DNA from: Haloechinothrix aidingensis
Lineage (GTDB): Bacteria > Actinomycetota > Actinomycetes > Mycobacteriales > Pseudonocardiaceae
Length of the DNA: 64,000 nucleotides
Assembly: GCF_013450155.1 (NCBI RefSeq)
Contig: NZ_JACCKD010000007.1
Coordinates: forward strand, 62,001 to 126,000
Direction of reading: 5' to 3'
How positions within the stretch are numbered: the first letter of the stretch is position 1; every line of letters starts with the position of its first letter. Positions 48,794-57,537 of this stretch are shown piece after piece. Made by a program: the position numbers and the translations under genes. Under the pieces are notes generated by a model. That model saw only the letters and a list, made by a program, of their open reading frames with translations. It made no database searches and was not told the DNA's origin.

Positions 48794-49911
48794 GGCGGCT
48801 CGCCGTGAATGCGTCCCGCCAGCTCGCTCAGCCTCTTGCCGCTGCCGCCCCAGCGCAGGGTGATGATCTCCGAGGCGATCGAGACAGCGGTCTCCTCCGG
48901 GGTGCGCGCACCCAGATCCAACCCGATGGGTGAGGCGAGGCGGTCGAGCTCGTGCTCGGCCAGCCCTGCCTCGCGCAACCGTGCCATGCGGTCCTCGTGC
49001 GTGCGACGGGAGCCCATCGCGCCGACGTATCCCAGCTTCGACCGCAACGCGACCTCCAGCACCGGAACATCGAACTTGGGATCGTGCGTGAGTACCGCCA
49101 CCACTGTGCGCTCGTCCACCGCACCCGCGTCCACCTGGCTCGACAGGTACCGGTGCGGCCAGTCCACCACGACCTCGTCGGCCTCCGGGAACCGTGCGGT
49201 GGTGGCGAACACCGGGCGAGCATCGCAGACGGTGACCCGGTAGCCGAGGAAGGCGCCCATCCGCACCATCGCACGGGCGAAGTCGATGGCCCCGAACACG
49301 AGCATCCGTGGCGGTGGCTCGTAGGAGTTGACGAACACCGTCATACCCTCGCCGCGGCGTTGCCCCTCGGGACCGTAGTGCAGGCTCGCGCTCCGTCCCG
49401 TCGCGAGCAGCCCACGGGCGTCGTCGAGAACGGCGTCGTCGATGCGTTCGGAGCCCAACGTCCCGGAGACATCCTGCGGCCAGACCACCATGCGCGCACC
49501 GACGCGGTCGGCGTCCGGGTGTTCGACGACCGTGGCCACCGCGACAGCATGCTCGCCCGCGACCGAGTCAGCCAGCCGGGCGAAGTCCGGGAACTCCTCG
49601 CGCGAGAACCGCTCCACGAACACATCGATGGTCCCGCCGCAGGTCAGCCCCACCGAGAACGCGTCGTCGTCGCTGACGCCGTAACGCTGCCGCACAGGGC
49701 TGCCGTCGCTGATCACCTGCTGCGCGAGCTCGTAGACGGCGCCTTCGACGCACCCGCCGGACACGCTGCCGACCACCGTGCCGTCCTCGGCCACCAGCAT
49801 GGCGGCGCCTGGCGGGCGCGGCGCCGAGGAGAACGTGCCGACGACCGTGCCGACGCCCACGGTCTCGCCACGGGACAGGCGTTCGTTCAGCTGGTCAAGT
49901 ACGTCGCGCAT
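48781..49911 (-). CDS. XdhC/CoxF family molybdenum-enzyme maturation protein
   Basis: A 376-residue XdhC/CoxF homologue. These proteins bind the molybdenum cofactor, help its sulfuration or protection, and deliver it to xanthine or CO dehydrogenases. Seen: VGSVSGGCVEGAVYELAQQV, VGLTCGGTIDVFVE and the Rossmann C-domain MLVFGAIDFARAMVRMG with LTHDPKFDVPVL and YVGAMGSRRTHEDR. The ATG at 49911 (MRDVLDQLN) is chosen; the upstream frame lies in the VWA gene, with which it overlaps by 17 bp. It presumably matures the hydroxylase encoded 5 kb downstream. Confidence 0.93.
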   Translation of the reverse strand: MRDVLDQLNERLSRGETVGVGTVVGTFSSAPRPPGAAMLVAEDGTVVGSVSGGCVEGAVYELAQQVISDGSPVRQRYGVSDDDAFSVGLTCGGTIDVFVERFSREEFPDFARLADSVAGEHAVAVATVVEHPDADRVGARMVVWPQDVSGTLGSERIDDAVLDDARGLLATGRSASLHYGPEGQRRGEGMTVFVNSYEPPPRMLVFGAIDFARAMVRMGAFLGYRVTVCDARPVFATTARFPEADEVVVDWPHRYLSSQVDAGAVDERTVVAVLTHDPKFDVPVLEVALRSKLGYVGAMGSRRTHEDRMARLREAGLAEHELDRLASPIGLDLGARTPEETAVSIASEIITLRWGGSGKRLSELAGRIHGEPPWPE

Positions 49912-51067
49912 CGCGAATCTCCCTGATGAGTCGGTCCAGAGTGGCCACACTGTGCCCGGCGAGCAGCCGGTCGATGTGCGGAAGTGCCGCCGTCATCCCC
50001 AGTTGAATCGGCGCGTACCCGTCCTTGCCCGCGTGCGGGTTGACCCACAGCACCGCGTGCGCGAGCCTGCGCATCCGCCCCATCTGCTCGCCGAGCAGCT
50101 CAGCGTCGCCCCGCTCCCAGCCGTCGGAGAACACCACCACCACGGACTGCCGGGCCACGCCACGCTGCCCCCACCTGTCGAGGAACGCGCGGAGCGTGTC
50201 ACCGAGGCGCGTCCCACCCGCGAAGTCCGCCACGGCACGGCCGGCCGCGGCGAGCGCGCGTTCCGGGTCGCGCTGGCGGAGCTGCCGGGACACCCTGGTG
50301 AGCCGGGTGCCGAGGGTGAACGACTCGACGGCGCCCGGAGTGCGGCGGGTGACGGCGTGCGCGAAGCGCAGCAGCGCGTCGGCGTAGGGCCGCATGGAAC
50401 CGGAGACGTCCACAAGCAGCACCACCCTGCGGGGGCGCGCGGACCTGCTGCGGCGGGCCAGGCGGACCGGCTCCCCGCCGGTGGAGAGCATCGCGCGTAC
50501 GGTCCGGTGCGGGTCGAGCGCACCACGCCGCGCGGGACGCAGGCGCAGCGAGCGGCGCATCGGCGGGTCCGGGCGCAGCAACGCCATCATCTGGCGCAGA
50601 TGCTCGCGCTCGGCCTCGGTCAGCTCGCCGATGTCCTTGCTGCGCAGCACTTCGGTGTCGCTGGCACCGACCGCATGCACCGTGTCGTCCTCGCTGTCGT
50701 CCTCCCCGGCCGCAGGCTCGGTGCCACCGAGCGGCACCAGCTCTGCCGTGCCGCGGACCTCACGGCGCAGCTCGGTACCGCCGCCGCGTGCCGGGTCGAA
50801 CCACCTGGTGTACACCGCGTCGTAGGTCGCGAAGTCGTCCGGATCCGAGCACAGCGTCAGCCGGCCCGCCCAGTAGACCTGCTCGGGGGCGGCGACGTCG
50901 ATCCGCCGCACGGCGTCCAGGTATGCCGCCGCCCGATCCGTGGCCACCGGCAGCCCGGCGTGCGCGAGCGCGCGGGTGAACCCGACGAAGCCGGGGAGCA
51001 CGTCCATGTGCTCACCCGCGGCGTCGCGTTGCCTGCCAGGGGACTGGTGCACGGATGGTCGAGACAT
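49895..51067 (-). CDS. CoxE-type VWA domain protein
   Basis: A 390-residue protein with a C-terminal von Willebrand A domain carrying a full MIDAS (VVLLVDVSGSMRPYAD, DxSxS). The N-terminal half is helical with acidic linkers (EDDSEDDT). CoxE proteins with this layout partner the MoxR ATPase CoxD to install the active-site metal sulfur in CO dehydrogenase-type enzymes. ATG at 51067 follows the MoxR stop by 2 bp. A later in-frame start, MDVLPGFVGF, is an alternative. It overlaps the XdhC gene by 17 bp. Confidence 0.92.
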   Translation of the reverse strand: MSRPSVHQSPGRQRDAAGEHMDVLPGFVGFTRALAHAGLPVATDRAAAYLDAVRRIDVAAPEQVYWAGRLTLCSDPDDFATYDAVYTRWFDPARGGGTELRREVRGTAELVPLGGTEPAAGEDDSEDDTVHAVGASDTEVLRSKDIGELTEAEREHLRQMMALLRPDPPMRRSLRLRPARRGALDPHRTVRAMLSTGGEPVRLARRSRSARPRRVVLLVDVSGSMRPYADALLRFAHAVTRRTPGAVESFTLGTRLTRVSRQLRQRDPERALAAAGRAVADFAGGTRLGDTLRAFLDRWGQRGVARQSVVVVFSDGWERGDAELLGEQMGRMRRLAHAVLWVNPHAGKDGYAPIQLGMTAALPHIDRLLAGHSVATLDRLIREIRDARRT

Positions 51068-51069
51068 GG

Positions 51070-51963
51070 CTACCCCGCGAGCAATGTGTCTATTCCTGCC
51101 GCATGGACACGGTCGGCGTCCTCGCGGTACTTGAGCACGGCACCCAGGCTGCGGGTGGCCGTATCCGCATCCAGCACGCTGCAGTCGAGCGCGCGCAGCG
51201 CCCGCCCCCAGTCGAGCGATTCGGCGACACCCGGGGGTTTGAGCAGCTCCATGCCACGCATCCTGCGCACGGCGGTAGCCACCTGCCCGGCCAGTTCCTC
51301 CCCGATACCGGGCAGCCTGCTGCGCAGGATCGCCACTTCCCTGGCCAGATCGGGGTGCTCGAGCCAGTGGTAGAGGCAGCGCCGCTTGAGGGCGTCGTGC
51401 ACCTCGCGCGTCCGGTTCGAGGTCAGGACCGCGATCGGAGGAACCTCGGCCCGGATCACGCCCAGCTCCGGGATGGTCACCGCGTTCTCGTCGAGCAGCT
51501 GCAGCAGGAACGCCTCGAACTCGTCGTCCGCCCGGTCGATCTCGTCGACCAGCAGCACGCACGGGGCGTCGAGGAGGGCACGCAACAGGGGGCGGGCGAG
51601 GAGGAACCTGCGGGTGTAGATGGACTGCTCGGCCGCCTCGGCATCCACACCCGAGCCCGCTCCCGCTTCGAGCGCACGCAGGTGCAGGAGCTGGCGGGCG
51701 AAGTCCCACTCGTACAACGCCTGCGCGGCGTCGATGCCCTCGTGGCACTGCAGCCTGATCAGCGGAAGACCGAGCCCGTCGGCCAGCGCGGCTGCCAGCG
51801 ATGTCTTGCCGGTACCCGGCTCGCCTTCACAGAACAGCGGGCGGCCCATCGTGTAGGCGAGGAACGCCGCCGTCGCCACTCCGGCGTCCGGCAGGTAACC
51901 GGTGCGTTCGAGTGCCGAGGACAGCTCCTCCGGGGTACTCACAGCTGCTGTATCGGAAGTCAC
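51070..51963 (-). CDS. MoxR/CoxD-type AAA ATPase
   Basis: A 297-residue AAA+ ATPase of the MoxR family. Walker A GEPGTGKTSLAAAL is near residues 37-50, Walker B VLLVDEIDRADDEFEAFLLQ and sensor 1 VLTSNRTREVHDALKRRC are intact. CoxD acts as an ATP-driven chaperone with the VWA protein during assembly of molybdenum hydroxylases. First gene of the operon CoxD-CoxE-XdhC-ADP-ribosylglycohydrolase on the minus strand. Confidence 0.93.
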   Translation of the reverse strand: MTSDTAAVSTPEELSSALERTGYLPDAGVATAAFLAYTMGRPLFCEGEPGTGKTSLAAALADGLGLPLIRLQCHEGIDAAQALYEWDFARQLLHLRALEAGAGSGVDAEAAEQSIYTRRFLLARPLLRALLDAPCVLLVDEIDRADDEFEAFLLQLLDENAVTIPELGVIRAEVPPIAVLTSNRTREVHDALKRRCLYHWLEHPDLAREVAILRSRLPGIGEELAGQVATAVRRMRGMELLKPPGVAESLDWGRALRALDCSVLDADTATRSLGAVLKYREDADRVHAAGIDTLLAG

Positions 51964-52092
51964 ACCATGAAGGTTAGCCTTCCACGTCCCGTCAGCACAC
52001 GTGTACGGACGACCACCGTGTCGCGCGCTGTTCGTCGGTTCCGACGAACGACCCTGTCCCGCGGCCGGGGACTCCCCGGCCGCGGGACGGTC

Positions 52093-52317
52093 TCACACCG
52101 CCGGCTGCTGTCCCGCTACCTCGTAGCCGGCTTCCTCGACGGCGGCGCGCACCCGCTCGTCCGGAACCGGCTGCTCGCCGCGTACCGTGACGGCGCCGGT
52201 GGCAACGTCCACCGACACCTCGGTCACCCCGTCGACCCGCTCGAGCTCGTCACGCACGGCCTGCGCGCAGTGCCCGCAGGTCATCCCGGTCACCGTGTAC
52301 GTGGTCGCTTCGGCCAC
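52093..52317 (-). CDS. Heavy-metal-associated domain copper chaperone (CopZ-like)
   Basis: A 74-residue single HMA-domain protein with the ferredoxin-like fold. The metal site is GMTCGHC with C14 and C17, the form that binds Cu(I). Standard function is to buffer copper and hand it to CopA ATPase or the CsoR sensor. AAAGGAGG lies 5 nt before the ATG. A CsoR-type palindrome lies 34 bp upstream, so copper should induce it. Neither copA nor csoR is present in this window, so the partner pump is elsewhere. Confidence 0.92.
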   Translation of the reverse strand: MAEATTYTVTGMTCGHCAQAVRDELERVDGVTEVSVDVATGAVTVRGEQPVPDERVRAAVEEAGYEVAGQQPAV

Positions 52318-52350
52318 GGCTACCTCCTTTCCGAAGTCCCCGTGGCAAAT

Positions 52351-52367
52351 ATACCCCTTGGGGGTAT
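52351..52367. promoter_or_regulatory. CsoR-type copper operator
   Basis: ATACCCC-TTG-GGGGTAT is a perfect 7-bp inverted repeat in the copZ upstream region. G/C-tract palindromes flanked by AT, of the form TACCCC...GGGGTA, are the known CsoR binding motif; Cu(I)-loaded CsoR releases such sites. It lies between the oxidoreductase stop and copZ. Confidence 0.82.
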
Positions 52368-52373
52368 CTTCGG

Positions 52374-53396
<1,023 letters not shown>

Positions 53397-53617
53397 ACCG
53401 CGAGCCTGGCACAGGATCCCCTGCGAGTCACCTGTGCATGACCAGCGACACCGGCCGCGACGGTGCTACGGTCGACGCAGAGGCCGATCCCGGACGGAGC
53501 CGACCGTGCCAGCTACACCGCGCCGAGCCAACGGGCGCACCAAGCGCCTGTCCCGGCAAGCACGGCCAGACACCCGGCCCTCTCGACACCCCGCGCGGAA
53601 CTCGGAGTCATTCGCCC
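53397..53617. other. Divergent region upstream of the GAF/ANTAR pair
   Basis: The 221-bp gap lies between the oxidoreductase (minus) and the first GAF/ANTAR gene (plus). Earlier in-frame starts for that gene exist (53381) but have no ribosome site. I see no other element. Confidence 0.4.
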
Positions 53618-54424
53618 GTGGCTGACGGCCGCCACGCACGAGCCTGGGCAGCGATCTCCTCGCGTGCCCGGGACGAGGACGCCACGCCCTCGCTACGCCA
53701 CGCCTGCCTGGCCTGCATGGATGCCTCGCGGGCAAGCGGCGTCGCCGTGTCGGTCAGCGGGCGCACCGCCACGCTGCACGAGGGCCTGTTCATGACGGAC
53801 GCGCGCATCGCCGAGATGGAGGAGCTGCAGGCCACGCTGGGCGAGGGACCCGGCATCGAGGCGCTGCACGGACCGTGGCCGGTACTCGCACCGGACCTCG
53901 CCGCTGACAGCATCCTGGCACGCTGGCCGATGCTCGCCCCCGAGGCGACGCGACGCGGGTTCGGGGCGATGTTCGCGTTCCCCATCCAGGCCGGCGCTGT
54001 CCGCCTCGGGGTACTCGGCATCTACCGGGATGTCGCGGGGACACTCGACGACGACTCGCTGGCTGACGCACTGGTGTACGCGGACATCGCGTTACAGCTG
54101 GCGCTCGGCGAGGGGGCAGCGGCATCCGACGGCAACGGGGATTCCGGCCCGGAGCCACCGACCGGCTGGAACGCCGGGATTCACCAGGCGACCGGCATGG
54201 CAAGCGTGCAGCTCGGAGTGAGCATGACCGACGCCTTGGCCAGGCTGCGTGCGGAGGCGTTCGCCCGGGACCTGCTGCTCGCCGAGGTGGCGGCGGGGAT
54301 CGTGTCGCGTCGCTTCGCCTTCCCGCCGGACAGCGAGGTGGGCCGACTCCATCCGCCGCGGGACAATGACCCCACCGGATCTGCTGGGTGCGGTGACCCG
54401 AGAGAGGACGAGCGAGACCCATGA
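53618..54424 (+). CDS. GAF domain protein with C-terminal ANTAR-like segment
   Basis: A 268-residue cytosolic protein. The GAF-like domain spans about residues 25-175 (GVAVSVSGRTATLHEGLFMTD, ELQATLGEGPG, RGFGAMFAFPIQ). The C-terminal 60 residues (AGIHQATGMASVQLGVSMTDALARLRAEAF) match the first two helices of an ANTAR domain, which binds tandem hexaloop RNA structures and prevents termination. Such GAF-ANTAR pairs are typical of actinobacteria. The GTG at 53618 has GGAG 10 nt upstream. It overlaps the next GAF/ANTAR gene by 4 bp. Signal and RNA target unknown. Confidence 0.85.
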   Translation: MADGRHARAWAAISSRARDEDATPSLRHACLACMDASRASGVAVSVSGRTATLHEGLFMTDARIAEMEELQATLGEGPGIEALHGPWPVLAPDLAADSILARWPMLAPEATRRGFGAMFAFPIQAGAVRLGVLGIYRDVAGTLDDDSLADALVYADIALQLALGEGAAASDGNGDSGPEPPTGWNAGIHQATGMASVQLGVSMTDALARLRAEAFARDLLLAEVAAGIVSRRFAFPPDSEVGRLHPPRDNDPTGSAGCGDPREDERDP

Positions 54425-55152
54425 GCCCTTCAGACCGTGCCGTCCGGAACACCTTCGTCGAGCTCGCGGACACGTTCGTCGTCGACTTCGACATCATGGA
54501 GTTCCTGAACACGTTGGCACTCCGGACAACCGAACTGCTCGACATCACCGCGTGTGGCGTCGTGCTCGTCAACCACAACGACACGTTGAACGCGGTAGCG
54601 GCCTCCACCGAGCAGACACGACTGCTCGAGCTGCTGGAGTCGCAGAACGAGGAAGGCCCGTGCCTGGACTGCTACCGCGGCGGCGCTCCCGTGCAGTGCG
54701 CGGACCTCGGCGAAGCCGACGCGTTGTGGCCCACCTTCGCGCCTGCCGCGCGCGACGCGGGGTTCTCCGCGGTCGAAGCCCTGCCCATGCGGTTGCGCGA
54801 GGACGTTATCGGGGCGGTCAACCTGTTCAACACCAGCGTCGGCGGGATGGACTCCGACACGCTCGAGCTCGGGCAGGCCCTCGCCAGCACCGCGACCATC
54901 GGGATCCTGCACGAACGCGCCACCCACCGGCGTGACGTCCTGGTCGAGCAACTGCAGACCGCGCTGGACAGCCGGGTGCTGATCGAGCAGGCGAAAGGGG
55001 TGTACGCCGAACGCAACGGCGTCTCGGTGGAAGTGGCCTTCGCGGCCTTGCGGTCCCACGCACGCAGCACCAACAGCAAGCTCATCGCCGTCGCCAACCA
55101 GGTCATCGACGGAACCCTCACGAGGTTGCCGCACGAGCGCGTGCAGCACTGA
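54421..55152 (+). CDS. GAF and ANTAR domain protein
   Basis: A 243-residue protein with a GAF domain at about 15-165 (LDITACGVVLVNHNDTLNAVAAS, NEEGPCLDCYRGGAPV, ALPMRLREDVIGAVNLF) and a clear ANTAR domain at about 175-230 (ALDSRVLIEQAKGVYAERN, then VEVAFAALRSHARSTN). ANTAR domains bind paired hexaloop hairpins in nascent RNA. It is coupled by 4 bp to the preceding GAF/ANTAR gene, suggesting a heteromeric pair. The cysteines in CLDCY of the GAF could take part in sensing, which is speculation. Confidence 0.93.
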   Translation: MSPSDRAVRNTFVELADTFVVDFDIMEFLNTLALRTTELLDITACGVVLVNHNDTLNAVAASTEQTRLLELLESQNEEGPCLDCYRGGAPVQCADLGEADALWPTFAPAARDAGFSAVEALPMRLREDVIGAVNLFNTSVGGMDSDTLELGQALASTATIGILHERATHRRDVLVEQLQTALDSRVLIEQAKGVYAERNGVSVEVAFAALRSHARSTNSKLIAVANQVIDGTLTRLPHERVQH

Positions 55153-55386
55153 CCCCGGCCGCGGCCCACGCCCGCGGTGCACCTCCGGCACACTCGCCGG
55201 TCGCACCGGGTAGTGCTCGATCACGCATTCGCTACGGTATGTGCGAAACCGGTCCGCACTGCCTATCATCGGGGCTACGGGCCGTCGCAGCGGGGAATGT
55301 TCCTCGGTTCCCCGCGCGTTGGTCACGGCCGCTCCAGACCCCGGCGGACACTGCCGAACCGCATCCGGCACCCGGGAGCCGCCATC

Positions 55387-55776
55387 ATGACCGTTCACGA
55401 ACACACGCGAACCGAAGCCGGCCCGGACACGAGTCGCTGCGAATGCTGCGGGCACCAAGCGAAACCGGCTGACCTGTACGTCCGCGCCGTTCCCGACTCC
55501 AGTCGCGCTCATCCCACCGACCCCACCCAGGACGGGGTCCGTATCGCTTGCGCCTGCTCACCCCAGCACGCGGATGAGCTCGTCGAGCAGGGCAGGCAGG
55601 AGTGGGTGGACGAACAGCTGTGGACGGCGAAGGCTCGTCGAGCAGCCGAGCGCTGGTCGCAGTCGCGCCTGACGATCAGTCACTTCGCCCGTCTCGCGGG
55701 CCTGACCCCCGAGCAGCTCGACCGGGCACTTCGCTGGCAGGCGAGCACTGACCGGGAGGCCCACCCGTCCGGCTGA
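55387..55776 (+). CDS. Small Cys-motif protein with C-terminal helix-turn-helix-like region
   Basis: A 129-residue protein that I do not recognise. The N-terminal part has C20, C22 and C23 (SRCECCGHQ) and later CACSPQH, which may bind zinc. The C-terminal helical part (SRLTISHFARLAGLTPEQLDRALRW) reads like a helix-turn-helix. GGAG lies 8 nt before the ATG at 55387, so the longer frame from 55177 is not used. It precedes the dehalogenase-fragment pseudogene (opposite strand) and two further small genes. Possibly a DNA-binding regulator, low certainty. Confidence 0.6.
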   Translation: MTVHEHTRTEAGPDTSRCECCGHQAKPADLYVRAVPDSSRAHPTDPTQDGVRIACACSPQHADELVEQGRQEWVDEQLWTAKARRAAERWSQSRLTISHFARLAGLTPEQLDRALRWQASTDREAHPSG

Positions 55777-56016
55777 TCACGGGAGCGCTACCGCCACGGC
55801 AGCGAGCGCGGCGACGGGGTCCGGATGCGCGGCAGCGGCATGCACACTAACCGGCCTTGCCCAATCCCGCGTCACCGGCATCACATCCCGCGGATCCAGC
55901 CACTCGATCAGATCCATGACCACACGCGCATGCTCTTCGCCCGGCACCCGTACCCGCCCGCGGCCGTCGAGAGGCCGAATCCGGGACGAGAGTACGTAGG
56001 GATCTCCGTACCATCG
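55777..56016 (-). pseudogene. Broken fragment of a haloalkane-dehalogenase-like gene
   Basis: About 195 bp (55802-55998) match 58033-58217 inside the intact hydrolase gene with roughly four bases in five identical. In protein terms EEHARVVMDLIEWLDPRDV here corresponds to EEHARVVAELIERLDLRDV there, and VHAAAAHPDPVAAL to VHAAAAHPDRVTAL. The nucleophile region has changed from MQDWGGPIG to TRDWARPVS, and the N-terminal HGNPTW and the C-terminal histidine regions are gone. It is not functional. A segmental duplication within 2.2 kb, followed by decay, explains it. Confidence 0.8.
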
Positions 56017-56054
56017 CGGATTCCCGGTAAGCGCGAATCGGCAAGACTCATGGC

Positions 56055-56486
56055 ATGCCTGACAGCCCACCTCTCAGCCTCGTCCCGCCACCGAGGCGGC
56101 ATGACGGGCGCTTCGCCGCGTTGCCCGGGGACAGCTTGACCACGACGCTGGACCGCGAGGACGCCGCCGAGGAGGAATCCGGACTGTCATCGCACGACCG
56201 CATCACGTGCCCGCTGCATCGGCGGTGGCTGCACAGCTGCGCGTCGTCACCGACGCACGCGATCCGGGTGACGGGTCACCGCTGGTGCCGATCCTGCGAC
56301 GCCCCGGTGAACATCGCGGTGGACGAGCTCACCGGCTCGGTCGCGCTGAGCTGCTCCCGTTGCCACACGTCACCCGACACCGCCGCGAACCGCCAGTTCC
56401 TCCGGTCCTGCCGAGCGAGCATCGAGGCCGCTCGGCGGGACCGGAACCCAACGGCACGGATCCCGTCGCAGGGGTGCGTCGCATGA
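56055..56486 (+). CDS. Cys/His-rich small protein, probable zinc binder
   Basis: A 143-residue protein of unknown function. Residues 50-110 hold CPLHRRWLHSC, WCRSCDAPVN and CSRCHTS, giving two or three C-x2-C type pairs compatible with a zinc ribbon. The N-terminal 45 residues are disordered and acidic (DREDAAEEES). The stop overlaps the next start (ATGA), so the 68-residue protein is co-translated. Start ATG 56055 or ATG 56050; neither has a strong ribosome site. Confidence 0.6.
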   Translation: MPDSPPLSLVPPPRRHDGRFAALPGDSLTTTLDREDAAEEESGLSSHDRITCPLHRRWLHSCASSPTHAIRVTGHRWCRSCDAPVNIAVDELTGSVALSCSRCHTSPDTAANRQFLRSCRASIEAARRDRNPTARIPSQGCVA

Positions 56487-56689
56487 GCACCACCCGTCAC
56501 CTTCCCGTATCGACCCCGCATCTCCACCGGCTGATCCAGCGCGCCCGGCACGACCTCAGGTGTGCCCGCAGCGTCAACGACACGGCCGGAACCGCACGAG
56601 CCGAACGCCGCATGAACGCCCTGCTCGACCAGCTGAGCAAGCGGACATCAACCGGCCCGGTCCCGGAGGAAAGTCGCGTCCGCGCGTAG
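56483..56689 (+). CDS. Small helical protein, unknown function
   Basis: A 68-residue basic protein (RLIQRARHDLRCARSVND, RRMNALLDQLSKR), mostly helical. It overlaps the 56055 gene by 4 bp and so belongs with it. Weak AGGGG lies 9 nt upstream of the ATG. I recognise no family. The pair could be a leftover of a mobile element or a lineage-specific two-gene unit. Confidence 0.55.
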   Translation: MSTTRHLPVSTPHLHRLIQRARHDLRCARSVNDTAGTARAERRMNALLDQLSKRTSTGPVPEESRVRA

Positions 56690-56737
56690 CGTCACAGACC
56701 CGCGGTGGTGAACCACTCCCGCTGTGGTGCTCACCGC

Positions 56738-57445
56738 TCACGGCACGGCGACGAGCCACTCCTTGCCGACCGTGTCGCACAGCCCGACCTCGGTCACCGT
56801 CACGGTCTCGGGCAGTTCGAAAGCGACCTTGCTCTCGATGGTGACACCGGGCTCGACTGTGGTCAGCATGGTCGCGGAGTCGTTCAGCTCGCTCGTGCCC
56901 CGCGTACTGGCGGAGTACCGGTCACCGTTGGCGTACACGGATTGCACGCTCTTGTCGAACACCTGCTCGCTGCCGGTCGAGTTGGTCAGCTCGTAACTTA
57001 CGACCTGATACACGCTCGAGTCCGAGCCCGACGGCGCAGGCAGCTCCTCCGGGGCGGGACCGACGTCGGTGACGGCGACATCCACATCGCCCACCCGGAC
57101 CGTGTCCCCGTGCCGGGCCGGGTCGGTACCGGCATCGCCCGTCTCGGAACCGCCCGTTCCGGTCAAGGTCACGGACAGCAATGTCAACACACCCAGGGCC
57201 GCCCCGAAGACAGCCACGTCGCGACGCCCGGTCGAGCGCTGCTGGCGCGCGCTTCTCCAGCCGAGCACGCCGCAGGCGACCGCGGCCAGCGCCAGCGGAA
57301 CCGTCACCAGAGCCGACGCGCCGGCCACTACCCAGATCAGGCCGAGCAGGCCGAGCGCCACGCTCGCCACACTCCGGTTCAGGAGGCTGTGCCGCCATGG
57401 CAACGTGCGCCGTCGCTGGTCGGTCGGATTGGTGTGTTCCGCCAC
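56738..57445 (-). CDS. Membrane-anchored DUF4352-like protein
   Basis: A 235-residue protein. Residues 1-25 are cytosolic, two hydrophobic helices follow near 27-47 and 48-65 with a basic spacer RSARQQRSTGRRD, and a third near 78-95. The C-terminal 130 residues form an extracytoplasmic beta domain like DUF4352 (VYQVVSYELTNSTGSEQVF, VEPGVTIESKVAFELPET). Such domains are found next to antibiotic or wall-stress genes, function unknown. GTG at 57445 is likely leaderless: TATCGT (57457-57452) ends 6 nt before it, and no ribosome site is seen. The longer frame to 58012 runs antisense to the dehalogenase-like gene. Confidence 0.78.
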   Translation of the reverse strand: MAEHTNPTDQRRRTLPWRHSLLNRSVASVALGLLGLIWVVAGASALVTVPLALAAVACGVLGWRSARQQRSTGRRDVAVFGAALGVLTLLSVTLTGTGGSETGDAGTDPARHGDTVRVGDVDVAVTDVGPAPEELPAPSGSDSSVYQVVSYELTNSTGSEQVFDKSVQSVYANGDRYSASTRGTSELNDSATMLTTVEPGVTIESKVAFELPETVTVTEVGLCDTVGKEWLVAVP

Positions 57446-57537
57446 AGGGTTACGATAAGTCGCCGACCACAACCGTGCACGCCATCGGCTACGTCCCTGA
57501 CTCCTCGGCACCGGTGAGCCCGGCACGTGCACGGGCG

